Shown piece after piece: positions 35,748 to 47,379 of a stretch of DNA of 64,000 nucleotides; within the stretch, counting starts at the first letter, position 1; each line of letters starts with the position of its first letter. A program made the position numbers and the translations under genes. This stretch comes from Heliocybe sulcata (taxonomy: Eukaryota > Basidiomycota > Agaricomycetes > Gloeophyllales > Gloeophyllaceae). A model generated the notes under the pieces. It ran no database searches and was not told the DNA's origin. It was given only the letters and a program-made list of their open reading frames with translations. Location of the stretch: NCBI GenBank assembly GCA_004369045.1, contig ML213512.1, positions 584,929 to 648,928 of the forward strand, in the 5' to 3' direction.

Positions 35748-36303
35748 ATTGCTTGGCTCTGTGAGCTGGTGAAGTGGATCCAGCAGAACGAGGATGAAGC
35801 GTGGAGAGAGGGCGCTTATCTGGCTTGCATCAGATGAAGGGCGCCCCGTGTTTGCATTCCTAATCCAGTCAATGCGCAGTGAATGAATACTTGACTAGTC
35901 CCCACGCTTCAGAGAACATGTATCAGGTTCATATTTAGTCCTCGAATCATGACAATTACTAACTGCACCTCGTCTTTCATGTACGGTATCGCACCGAGTG
36001 TTATTAGAGTGGAATAACTCGAATATAGCTCGGAAAACCACGCATAACTTCATGGCCCTATAACAGAACATATTCATGAGAACAATAAGCGTTGAGAAGT
36101 CATTTTGATGATTCTTTCTCTGGTTTGAAGCGTTTAGAAGATGCTGCTCCGAGCGTGTCGTATAGGACCATTCACATTCACCTACAGGTTCAAACTCCGC
36201 GGCAGTCCGCTTCCCTAAACCGGTGCCACGTTGAACGCGCCTCAATCTGCCTCAATAAATTCGAGTCCGTTTCCACCTCTCTTCTTCCTTAGGCCTTCCG
36301 GCC
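35748..36303. other. Head-to-head promoter region
   Basis: Shared upstream region of copy B (-) and the dynactin subunit gene (+). No TATA box recognised. Short frames only. Confidence 0.45.
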
Positions 36304-37044
36304 ATGGAGGCGCCCATCTATTACTCCAAGTCAGAGTTCATCGAAACCGTAAGAAATACCTTTTACAATCCCGCGTGCTGGCAGCCTGACAGCGCAGCAG
36401 GACACAGGGAACAAGGTCTCGCGTCGTGCCACGATCGCAGGTCCGCAGAACATCATCCTAGGCGGAAAGACCGTCATCGCAACCGGCGCAATCATCCGTG
36501 GCGATTTGAGGCGGACGGGACCTGGCCATGCGGTCGTGATTTCTCTGGGGAGGTATTGTTTGATCGGGGAGGGGTGTGTGATGAGGTAGGTGGCGTGTAG
36601 TGAAAATTGTTTGAGCGCGTTTATGCATAGCAGATGGATGGAAAAGGCCGCCTTACAAGACATACCGGGGTAACTTCAACTACTATCCTATGAAACTTGG
36701 TGATCACGTCCATATTGGCGCGAACTCGGTCGTGGAGGCGGCTACTATTGGGAATCATGTTGAGATTGGGAAGAACTGTGTTATTGTTGGTATTCCCTCC
36801 GCTCTGTCTGCTTGGCATAGTAGTTGACGTTGCGAGCGCGTAGGGGAAGTTCACGATCATAAAGGACTGCGCGAAGATTGCGGACAACACGATCATTCCG
36901 CCGAATACCGTTATCCCTGCGCTGTCCCTCTTTGCCGGCTCGCCTGGGCGTTATGTCGAAGACTTACCGGAGTCGACGATGGAGGTCGTCGAATCGCGGA
37001 CAAAGTCGTATTATAGACGCTTTATGCCCTTTGAAGGACGATGA
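36304..37044 (+). CDS. Dynactin subunit 5 (p25)
   Basis: Four exons. The first is 36304-36348 (MEAPIYYSKSEFIET), the second begins at 36398 or 36401, and the stop is at 37042-37044; the product is about 190 aa. The body is a left-handed beta-helix of hexapeptide repeats: NIILGGKTVIATGAIIRGDL, YCLIGEGCVMR, VHIGANSVVEAATIGNHVEI, GKNCVIVG, CAKIADNTIIPPNTVIP. This is the arrangement of p25 in the pointed-end complex of dynactin, which adapts dynein to cargo such as early endosomes in hyphae. The junction before PPYKTYRGNF needs the acceptor GGAAAAG rather than the nearby GCAG, which breaks frame. Confidence 0.92.
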
Positions 37045-39316
37045 TCCTCCGCACTCCTGTATCAAGATCGTCCCAGATACCCGCAAGCTTAAGATACAGG
37101 ATTGATGACATAGGGTGTGGTTCCTCAGTTGCGAAATCGTTTCGTCTGAGCTGACACATCTTTCAGATGGGATGCGTATCCTCTACGTGTCAGCGCTAAT
37201 TGTACTTTTACATGTCTCATGGAATATGCTTGTAACACGATGAACTCTGTATACAACCAGGTGCGTGAGTAGGAACCGTATCTGAGACGGGACATCTGTC
37301 TGATGTATCTACTCAAGCTTGGTCATGCGCGACCTGTTCTGCAAAGATTGCCTGCTCTGAGGATCTGTCCGAGTCTAACTTCATGATGTCCAGCGTGGTA
37401 ACGATGTGAGTCTTCTTACCGACCACATATCTCGGTGATGAAAATACATCGCTGCGTTCTTTCGGAGTTTTCTTTGACGATAGCGAATAACCCATGTCTT
37501 CTGAGCATTCATCTTCCCATCCTTCCTTCATGAGATTCTAACTTCGTCCTCTTATCTAGTCTTCTCTCTGTCGCTCGCATCATCCAAGGAGATATCCAGC
37601 CATGTGAGTGTCGGCTTGCTCGCGTGCTTCCCAGTCGTGCGAGTGCCATATGATGCATAATATCCCATTATTAACCAGACTCTGATCCCTGAGATGAGTC
37701 GTGATCACCACCCTCTGACTTGGAGTGGTTTTCTTCCTTCTCCGTCTCCTCGTTTCGTTCGGGCACTGACCTTCACTTCTAGGCTGCTTAAGCACTACTA
37801 CCAACTTAAATTTTGATGCCGGTTGATATCCCAGTATTGATGGTGAGAGTCTACGTGCATGTTCATGATGCCATCGTGCTATGTTTTCGAGATGATAACC
37901 TTTCAACGGCGCACATACGCACCTCCACGGAGATGTCATGGTGACTTTGTTGTTTATGTACCATCAAATTCTGAACTTTTCCTCAGAGTTCTGGTCTTCC
38001 TTCGCTGCATGAGCTGACCTGGACTTCCACTTTTGTTAGATGACGGGTTAATTCGGCCTGTTCGGAGGTGACTATTGGATGCTGTTGGTACGTCTCATAA
38101 TGGAAGCTGTTGAGAACAATGTTTTGATTTTCCAAACCAGTCTTGGCGAGGTTTTTGTCCTGCAGATTACCGATATCGCTGGATATACTTCGTTTGTACG
38201 GGCTGATGGGTGCCCTGTACCACCCTCGGGTACTTGTCAGCGTTAGACCTTAGAATGTATCGAGCCGGACACTTTAGTCAAATCCAAGTGACCTGGATGG
38301 CTGGCTCGATACGCTCTAAGGTACCCGGTTCCGCGGCCGTCCTCTGAGTGTCGGTCTCAGGACGCACATTCCCCGGAGATATTTTTGCTCGTATCGCCGT
38401 TATCGCCTCTGATGCGACGGCTTCTGAAGGTATGGTTTTGGAAGAAGAGGGTGCTGAAGCGTTTGCCCAGGTGATCTCCGGATTTGGCGTTACAAGACGA
38501 TGACATCGTGTGGGACCCTGGGAACCTTGGGCACGGCAACGGTGTTGCGCCGGTGTTCAGTCGGTAGTAAGTTCGGGGCCGCGGATTGCTGTGAACTGAC
38601 TCGAGAGCATCGCCTCCTGACATGGCAGCAATGCCGGAGGGAATGCGCGTACACATAGGGCTAGTTTGCGGGAGCGTCGGTACTTGGTTTTGTTCCTCCT
38701 GTGGCGGACGTGCTGTCACGTCCCTAGACGGATGCTGGTATGGGAGTGGCTGGTTAATAGCGCTTATGTGAATGCCCCCGTGTTTCGCATTTTAATTTCA
38801 TGGAGAGTGATTCTGCCTGCTGCCTGTTGCCCACCTCGATGCGTGTTGCCATAAGTAGAACTGAATTACTGTTACATGCGTACTGAGCATGGTAGCCTCG
38901 CGATTTCATGACAATGGTCGCGACCCGAGGTATCTGGGGCAGACGAACACCATTATTTGATCTGGGCCATTATATTGCCGGCCGGGGCTGGGGGTGACCC
39001 GGGTCTTCCTGGTGACGCCGAATGTTTTACAGGCGTCGCACGGAGCCGGGCATACATCTTTCGTCCTTACTCGTAGGACAGGATTGAGCGGACCGCTATA
39101 CTCAGCGTCCGACCCTCTTTTCCCGCCAACTTCCACTTGCGACTGTTTGTTCGCCTGCTGGCAGGTCATATTTACGACCGACCCACACGCGCGACGTACT
39201 CCCTGATATCTGACAAATCACCGCAAAATCCAAAATTCGTACGTCGTCGCAGTCGAAGAGCGCGCGCGCGACACTCACGCTTTTCTCCCGAATTTTTGCC
39301 ATTTTTTGAGCCCAGG
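37045..39316. other. Long upstream region of eIF4G
   Basis: 2.3 kb without a supported gene. Minus frames at 37313-37531 (72 aa) and 37580-37939 (119 aa) have no domain. The last 200 bp before 39317 are rich in CG dinucleotides (cgcgcgcgcg near 39262) and probably form the eIF4G promoter and leader. Confidence 0.45.
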
Positions 39317-42300
39317 ATGAGCAAGGTTTCCTCTAGTTCACAATCGAAGATTCCTTCCCAGCTTCCGTCAAAGTCAGCTTGGGCACGGGGACCCCCTCAG
39401 AGCACTTCCTCAGCTTCCTCGCCCCGCACTCAGTCGCCTGCTCCAACCAGCGCGACCCCGCCAGCCACTGCGACACATTCTAGACGTCCTAGTGCTCTTA
39501 CTGGTCAGGGTGTCTCGATAAAGGATGGCGTATCTGTACCTAGGAGCAATGCCGGGCATGTCAAGCAGGGTGAGTACGATGCAGTTTATTGAAGTAGGGC
39601 GTTGATTGTTAATCCTGCACCAGCATCGTCCGTTACGTTTGGTTCGATAGATGACGCGTCTTCGGCGCCCATATCCTCTTCCCCAGCCAGCATACCGGCT
39701 ATAAAGGCCGAAACCGTAAAATCGTTCGGGACTGTACCCGCGTCACCGTCGCCGACGTCCGTAAATGGCAAGCAGCCCGTAGGATCTGTACGAGGAGCCA
39801 ACGGATCATCTAATGGCACATCAACCTCATCCACAAGCGAGGCTAAGAAGCCATTCAGCAAGTTTGACGTCAAACAGCTCTTCCAGAATCCAAGCTCGAG
39901 CTCTCCTACACCTTCTGTATCATCACCACTGCCATCGTCCTCTCCATCCGTTCGACCATCGGCATTGCCCCCTCAGCACACTCCGCCTGCCTCGCAGCTG
40001 GGCAACGGCCCGTATACCCCCTTTACACCTAGCGCGCAATTTAGAACACCTACGACTCCTGCTAATGGACCTGCCGGACCTGGCCAGCCTCCGCGTTCCC
40101 CGGTGTCTTTCAGACCGATGGCGAATGGCGCAGGCGGCGCTGGCGCTCGGCCGTCGACGGGTCCCACACCTCCTGCGGGTCCGCCCCAGGGCATGCCCGC
40201 TGCTATGCCTAGTCCGCGCATGACACCCCACCCTCACCCTGCGACACCGGCGGGGTTGCCGCCTGGTACACCCGTTGGTTGGCAGCCGTATGCATACGTG
40301 AGTCCACGCTATTCGAATTGGTTGCAATACTAGACTGACGTCTTCTCCAGTCCTACTATGTACCTGGTCTTCCTGCGGAACACTACATGCAGCCGCACTC
40401 GCCATACGGCCAATGGATGCCTCCGCAAGGCTTCCAACCTCCTCCGCAACATCCCCAAGCTCATATGCCCCATGTTCCGCCTGGTCCGCCAGGACCTCCT
40501 CACTCCGGTATGCCTATGTCCCCACGAAATCCTCCGCCACCGTTACAGGGACCCGGAACGCCCACGCCTTCACATGCTGTCCCTGCCCAACATCAACACG
40601 TGCCCTCGAGTACTGCAAGTACCATCTCCTCTCCTCCCTCCACTCCCTCTACCCTTGGCCCAGCCGGGCCTACCGGCAACGCCCGCTTAAACTCCGGGGC
40701 CAGTGCATTCGTTCCTCGGCAGTCAAAGATCGTCATCAAGAGTATTGATGGCCAGGAAGTCGACTTGCGTGCATTGGGAAAGACGCCATCGCAGTCTGGT
40801 GCACCGGTTGCCCCACCTTCACCTGCTCCTAGCCCTGCTCGGCGGTCCACCATCCGTATGGAGACGGAGGAGGCGAAGAACAAGCGGCTAGCGGAGGAGA
40901 AGGAGAAGGAGCGAAAGAAGGAGGAAGAGGAGGAGCGGAAGAGGAAGGAGATCGAGGAGAAGGAAAGGAAGGAGCGCCAGGAGGTGGAAAAGAAGAAGAG
41001 GGAGGAAGAGGAGCGCGTGCAGCGGGAGCAGGACGAGAGGAAGCGGAAGGAGGAGGAGGAGGTGAGGAGGAAGGAGGAGGAAGATAAGGAGAGGATGCGG
41101 AAGGAGGAGGAGGAGAAGGAGAGGGTTAGGAAAGAGGAGGAGGAGAAGGTGAGAGTTGAGGAGGAGAGGAAGAAGAAGGAAGAGGAGGAAAAGCAGGTTA
41201 AAAGGGAAGAAGAGCAGAAGAAACGGAAGGAGGAGGAAGAACAGCGGATGCGTGAAGAGGAGGAGAAGCGGAAGGAGGAGGAGGAGGCGGAGGCCGCCAA
41301 GGCCAAGGCCGAGACACCGGCCCCGCCACCTGAGGAGAAGCCTGCCGAGCCTGAGATGGAGGAAGGCGAGGTGAAGGAGGAGGCACCTGCTGCGGCTGAG
41401 GAAGAGAAGAAGGACGAGGAGCAGAAGCCAAAGGACAAGGGACCCTTGCGGATCGATACCGCTATTCCTTCTCCGGAGCAGAAACGCCGCCCTGGGCCTC
41501 TTGATCTTTCTAGCACTCGCCAGACCAATATTTCCCAGCCCCTCCCCTCCGCGCTTGCTACTGCGCGCATTATTGATGACTTGGGGAGTGTCACCTATCC
41601 TCAAGGTATCCAGAGCCCGAGGCCGGAACTTAATGCGAATGCGAAGAACGGCAAGTTCAGGTGAGTCTGAGATATGTCGCGTGGTCCTGGGACGTCCACA
41701 GATGATCTTTTGTAGATATGACCGCGATTTCTTGCTCCAGTTCATGTCAATCTGCAAGGAGAAGCCCGACCACCTTCCACCCTTGGACGCCATCGGTATC
41801 GAGCCTGCTAGCGACCACTACATGTCTCGTGGTGGCTCGCAACGTGGCAGTCGCTCAGCAGCGATGTCTACACCTCCCGCTCTCTCCCGCCAGGCCTCCG
41901 TTGGTCTTGGTATCTCGTCTTTCGGCAAGCCGGGTGGCTTCGCTATGGGACAGTTCGCAACACCCACGAGTAAACTGTCCAGCGAGGAGCGGTTTGCCAT
42001 GGCAAGTGGTGCTCGCCCTGGCCCCAGCGGCCCGGGTGCATCTGCGTTTGGTGGCCGCCCCCCTGCGATGTCCCGCACACCCAGTCAAGGCGGCCCAGGT
42101 GCGTCTGGCTCTGGACGAACACGCAGTCATCGGGGTAATAAGCGCCCCGGAGACAAGAATGGCGGTCCTGGTCAGATGTCCTTCCAGCACCAGCCGCCAG
42201 GTGGCCTCATGGGTCCTCCACTGGAGCCTGTTGCACCTCTCCAGGCATCGGCGAACCGCTGGGTACCGCAGAGCTCAGCACGCAAGCCTGTTAATGACGA

Positions 42301-44179
42301 TTCTCCCGAGGTCGTGGACCGTAAGGTCCGGGGCTTGCTCAACAAGCTCACAATGGAGCGGTTCGAGTCCATTTCTGACCAGATCATTGGCTGGGCGAAC
42401 AAGTCTGAGAAGGAGAAGGATGGCCGGACCCTCATCCAAGTCATTCGGTTGGTCTTTGAGAAGGCCACTGATGAGGCTGCCTGGTCGGAGATGTATGCGC
42501 GGCTGTGTCGGAAGATGATGGAGCAGATCAGTCCCGATGTGCAGGACGAAGGTATTCGGAACGCGGAAGGCAAACCCATCACGGGTGGGCAGCTGTTCAG
42601 GAAGTACCTCCTCAACCGGTGTCAGGAAGACTTCGAGCGTGGTTGGGCTGCGAAGGAGAGTACCGCTGCTGCTGCAAAGGGCAAGGCTTCTGCTGATGCC
42701 GCCCTCGCCGCAGCAAATGAAGGCAAGGAGGAGGAGGAGGCTGAGTTGTACTCCGAGGAGTACTATGCTGCAGCGAAGGCCAAGCGGCAGGGTCTTGGTC
42801 TCGTCAAGTTCATTGGCGAGTTGTTCAAGCTGCAGATGCTGACGGAGCGTATCATGCACGAGTGTATCAAGAAGCTGCTGAGCAATGTCGATAACCCCGA
42901 GGAGGAGGAAATCGAAAGCTTGTGCCAGCTGCTCACGACGATCGGTCAGATCCTCGACACACCGCGGGCGAAGCAATATATGGATATCTACTTCGCTCGT
43001 ATGAAGGAGCTGGCAAAGAACCAGAAGGTTTCTTCTCGTATGCAGTTCATGTTACAGGTATGTGGTGTTTGCTCTCCACGGTCACGACTTTGCTGATTTG
43101 CATTGCCAGGATGTCATTGAATTGCGTCACCGCAACTGGATACCCCGTAACGCGATGGCGGCTCCGAAGACGATCGCTGAGATCCATCAACAGGTAAGCT
43201 CATAGGTGTTGGTGTTGTTCCATAGCATAACCCGTGCTTTCAGGCTGCGAAGGAGCAGGCTATGAACGAGCGCGAGTCTGCCCAAAGGATGAACACCATG
43301 TCGCGCGGCGGCTCACGACGCGGACAAGACCGACAGGACCAGCAACAGGGTGACGGATGGACTGCTGCTCGTCCTGCCAAGGCTGGCGATCTGTCGAACT
43401 TTGGCAAGATCAGCAAGCAGTCACCGATGACGTTCGGGCCGAGTGGTATCTTCGCAAGCAAGAAGGAGATCAAGGAGAGCAAGCGCGACTCGACGATTTC
43501 GCGGTCGACGTCTGGCAACATGTTCGCTATGCTCAATAATGCTGAAGCGGCTGAGGCGGCGGCTAAGCCCAGTAGGCCTCCAAGTCGGAAGCCCAGCGTT
43601 GACTTGTCGCAGGCAGGCACTCCCTCTGAGCCATCCCAGCGGAGGAAGATTCAGCTGCTACCTCGGTCGAAGCCTCTGGAAGATGAAGAGTCGAAGCCAG
43701 AGACGCCTTCTGCTTCTCGCGCTGGATCTGACGATGGGGAGGAGGCTGATGGCGAGCCTACCATGTCCGAGGAAGAGGCCAAGCGGAGGATCGCAGAGGA
43801 CTCGAAGGAGTTCTTCGCTATCCGTGATCTGGACGAAGCCGAGGAGTACTTTACCAAGCTGCCTCAGGGACATCGGTTCCGTCTTGTCGACTCTTTGCTT
43901 ACAAAGGCTATCGAGTCAAAGGTTACCGACGCCGAGCTCGTCGCTGGCCTCTTCCGTCGCGCTGCCGAGAAGGATCTGTGCTCACCGGCTGCTTTTGAGG
44001 AGGGTTTCATGGGTACTGCCGAGTTCATCGACGATATTGCTGTCGATGCACCCAAGGCGCCCGAGCTGTTTGCTATCATGATGAAAGGCGCTGGTTTGGA
44101 CAAGGACCAGGAGCGGCGTGATCGCATCGTTGACAAGTCGATGGACAAGGACAAACTCATTTCCATGTTATCATCATAG
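39317..44179 (+). CDS. eIF4G: Translation initiation factor eIF4G, full length
   Basis: Six exons: 39317-39569, 39624-40297, 40351-41660, 41716-43057, 43110-43193, 43244-44179; about 1532 aa. Residues 1-470 are Ser/Pro/Gly-rich and disordered, with aromatic patches, probably the Pab1/RNA-binding part. A long Glu/Lys/Arg helix follows at about 480-660. RRPGPLDLSSTRQTNISQP precedes the eIF4E-binding motif YDRDFLL at 747-753, which is split from its Arg by intron 3. An Arg/Gly-rich stretch comes next (SRGGSQRGSRSAAM, RTRSHRGNKR). MIF4G, about 945-1215, binds eIF4A. MA3 lies at about 1394-1507. The protein bridges cap-bound eIF4E, eIF4A and the 43S complex. It is the only copy in the window with all parts and is presumably the essential one. 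The second intron acceptor was chosen at 39623 because nearer AGs lead to stops. Confidence 0.95.
40858..41320 (+). other. ER/K-type single alpha-helix coding tract in eIF4G
   Basis: About 150 codons almost wholly Glu, Lys and Arg with few hydrophobics (for example EEEERKRKEIEEKERKERQE), encoded by a nearly pure purine strand. Alternation of E4 and (R/K)4 fits a stable single alpha-helix rather than a heptad coiled coil. The extreme A/G bias also creates long meaningless minus frames (40593-41594 Ser/Phe-rich and 40888-41793 Leu-rich). Confidence 0.7.
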
Positions 44180-44380
44180 TAGATACTGTTCATACTGTAT
44201 ATTAGCGTATATTTTATTCGGTTCGCTCTCTGTTGCATTTCCTCACTGCGTCTTTTCTGTACCTGCACTGGCTTTTCTGTTTGTTTCAATATTATTCTTG
44301 GCTCGAGGTCGAGCACGTCCACGCACTGTCCAACCTCCAATGATATTTAATCGCGATCGATAGGCATCGCCCTGAACCCT

Positions 44381-44440
44381 GCAAAGTGTACCGTCAGAAT
44401 ATGTGCGCCTGCAAAGCGTACCGTCAGAATATGTGCTCCT
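44381..44440. repeat. 30-bp tandem duplication, two units
   Basis: Units 44381-44410 and 44411-44440 share the core accgtcagaatatgtg and differ at two positions. Noncoding. Confidence 0.85.
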
Positions 44441-44713
44441 CCAGCATCTTGTGCTGGCGTTCTCAGAGATCCACGACATGACGCGTGATGCTCCGCGACT
44501 AGAGCGGTTTGACATAGCCGCAGCAATGGCATGTGCGTAAATCTCTGCTGCGCCATCCAGTATATGCCTTATGGGTCGAGACTGACTGCGAAAGGTAGAG
44601 ATGGGAGGGGCGAACGCCCGAATGAGGCAGCCATGAGGGAACTTGCAGTCTCCAACGACGAGGAGGACCGAAACCTGTGTTAGACGGGTAAGGAACACGA
44701 AGTACGGGCACGT

Positions 44714-44785
44714 CGTCGAGCATATACGAGTACGAGCATATACGAGTACGGAAACTCCACATTCCGTGCTAGTATATGCTCGACG
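44714..44785. repeat. 16-bp tandem repeat with 14-bp inverted partner
   Basis: gagcatatacgagtac occurs twice head-to-tail (44718-44733, 44734-44749). cgtcgagcatatac (44714-44727) is exactly inverted at 44772-44785 (gtatatgctcgacg). The group lies about 190-260 nt before the MFS start and could be a binding site for a dimeric regulator such as a Zn-cluster factor; that role is inferred. Confidence 0.7.
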
Positions 44786-44976
44786 TTATGTGCCCGATAC
44801 GCCAGCAGGAACCGCCAGATGGAATTTCAAATTCTCGGTGGTTAGTATGCCCGCTCCGGCCAATCGAGTCTCTTTAGTGTAGAAGCTATGCATCTGCTGT
44901 GCTGACGCCCAAGTCGGTTTAAGTATCAGATGCACCTCGCACCTTATCTCATTCTTCTCCTGGACGCTTGCGCACC

Positions 44977-47197
44977 ATGACCCTAGGATGCTTTGGGGGC
45001 ACGAGCAAGTCGGGTCAAAATGGCCAAGGAACAAGCCTTGCCACCAAGATCTCCCTAATGATCGCATTATGCATTCCAGTCATTTTGGAAACACTGGATT
45101 ATACTGGTAAGCACTACCTTAGGCCTGAGATGGAAGGGAAGACCACTCACAATTAATTGACCTTAAAGTTGTCGCTACGGCACAACCTCACATTGCAGTA
45201 TGTGTATATGCGATAGGGAAAAAATCGCGAAGATTGACGTTTATCGCTCCAGTCTATCTTTCATTCACTAAATCTGCAAAGGTAAGCGAATCTTGAGACC
45301 CCAATGCGACCCCGACTCACAAATGTCACTTAGTTATATCGGAACCGCCTATCTCCTCTCATCCACCGTATTCATCCCATTCTTCGGGTCACTAGCAGAC
45401 ATATATGGACGCCATCCCACCTTGCAACTTTCGCTCCTGTTCTTCATGATCGGCAGTGCTCTGAGCACAGGCGCCCACGACATGCCCACCATGCTTGCAG
45501 GGCGAGGGATCGCCGGCATAGGCGCAGCGGGTTTGACTGCTGTGAGCCCATGTTTGATGCCTATTGCGTCCAGCACTCTGACCCCAGATGCGGACCACAG
45601 GTGGTCCGAATTATCCTTGCCGACTCGAGGTCACTGGACGACAACAACTGGCAGACGACCATGCTCATGATCTTGTACACCATCGGGTACTGCGTCGGTC
45701 CAGTTATCGGCGGTGCGCTCGTTTCAGTCTCGTTCCGCTGGATATTTGCTATCAAGTGCGTTCACGACCGTGCCGTGTACCGAAACTCGTCAATCGCTAA
45801 CTGAGATCCAGTCTGCCAGCATGTACGGCCGCGGCCATCCTGTGTTTCTTCATCCTTCCGAGAATAGCGCAGAAGGGCAAAGCCCCCGAGCGCCTGCCAG
45901 TCAAGTTCGGCCAGAAAGAGTCGTGGTTTGATAAACTGCTCCGCATCGACTGGGTCGGTGCTGTGCTCTTCATGGGGGGCGGCATCCTCCTCCTGCTCGC
46001 ACTCAACTGGGGATCCACTGAAGCCTGGCGATCGGCCAAGGTCATTGTTTCGTTCGTCGTCGGAGGCATCCTGTTCATCGCCTTTGGGAGTTACGAGGTG
46101 ATGCTCGTGCACTACCGCGATTCTCCGGTACCTCCGCCGTTACGGATGCTCTGGGCGGACCCGCTGGTCCCTATGAATGTGTTCTTGTCGTACGACGCGT
46201 GCGCAGTACTGTACTCGAACTTCGTCCAGGGGATGGTCATGATGGTCATGTTCTACTTTGTTGCTATCTTCATGGTCATCGTGGAGGGCGTGTCGGCCAC
46301 CAAAGCGGGCGTGCAGCTGATATACTTCGCACCGGGGATGGTGAGTTGTTCTCCTACCCGAAATGAGTCAGGGCTGAAACACCACACCAGGGTGCCGGGT
46401 CTTTCCTGTCCATGCAGATCATCAGGATCACTCGCCAGCCTCGCCGGGCAGTCCAACTTGGAAGCCTGGTCATGGTAGTTGGCCTTGGCTTCGTATCCAT
46501 GGGTGTCGACCAGAACAAGCGCGCGCTCGTCGACGGGTGAGGCGTGCCCGCATCTCAACCGATGTCTGTGTCTAATCGCAATGTAGCTTCATGGTCATGA
46601 CAGGCGCCGGCGTTGGCCTCTCCGTGGCCTCTTCCATCCTGCAGGTCCGCTTTACGCAGTCTGAGGCGAAGCAGGCACGCGTCACTGCGCTCACGCTTTT
46701 CGTCCGTACCAGCTCGCTCCCAGCTCTCTGCTTCAGCCGCTGATGATATCTCGCAGATGCGCTCCTTCGGCGGCACCGTCGGCCTCGCGCAGTGTGGCGC
46801 CGTCATGAACGCCAAAGTCTCGGCACACATCGTCTCAGCAGTCAGGTCTGGGGCCCTCAGCGCGACCGGCATCGGTGCATTGGGGTCGGGCACCTGGAGC
46901 TCGGGCAGTCTCGGTTCATTGCAGACCATTGACGCGCTGCCAGGGGCTGTGCAGGATGTCGTCCATACAGCATTCACGATCGGGACAAGATACAGCTTCA
47001 TTTCGTTGGTACCCTGGGCCGGGTTAGCGTTCATCACGTCGATGTTTTTGGGACGGATTCCGGCCACGGATGAGAAAAGTAACAAGGTTGATGTGGAGGA
47101 GAGCAGTGGTGGGAAAGTGAAGCCAGATGGAGACAGCACGAATGCTCTTGAGATGCAGGAAGTGAGGAGATCTTCTGTCGAGGGTCGACGAACCTAG
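44977..47197 (+). CDS. MFS drug:H+ antiporter (DHA2, 14-TM type)
   Basis: A multi-exon gene of about 560 aa from ATG 44977 (MTLGCFGGTSKSGQNG). LETLDYT-VVATAQPHIA is the DHA2 motif D1-like start, GSLADIYGRHPTLQLSLL is motif A, and GYCVGPVIGGALVS is motif C, the antiporter signature. Further helices follow: VLFMGGGILLLLALNWG, VSFVVGGILFIAFGSYEV, GSLVMVVGLGFVSMGV and SFISLVPWAGLAFITSMFL. The C-terminal tail is charged. Such pumps export toxins or drugs from the plasma membrane. A 28-nt exon near 45256 (SIFHSLNLQS) is needed to keep frame. The junction before RSFGGTVGLAQ requires a weak GTCCGT donor at about 46700. No secondary-metabolism genes adjoin it. Confidence 0.87.
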
Positions 47198-47379
47198 ATA
47201 CCTGGTTGTGAGACTGGCTATCGTAAACTCCAGGGTTATATGGTATAGTCATGGCACGATATTTGTGATACCCGCATAAAGTCGTATTCATACATTGCAC
47301 TTCGAAAACACTCTTCTCAGTGACCTCTTACAACCATATGTAAGGTGCGAGATATGCACCTGACGTAGCGATGCAAGCT

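Larger units (their letters stand above)
44180..44976. other. Intergenic with short repeats
   Basis: 3' flank of eIF4G and promoter of the MFS gene. It holds a 30-bp tandem duplication, a 16-bp tandem duplication and a 14-bp inverted repeat, listed separately. Confidence 0.5.

Noticed and set aside
40593-41793. Minus-strand frames of 333 and 301 codons opposite eIF4G
   Set aside because: They are Ser/Phe-rich and Leu-rich shadows of the purine-only Glu/Lys/Arg tract on the plus strand, with no domain of their own.
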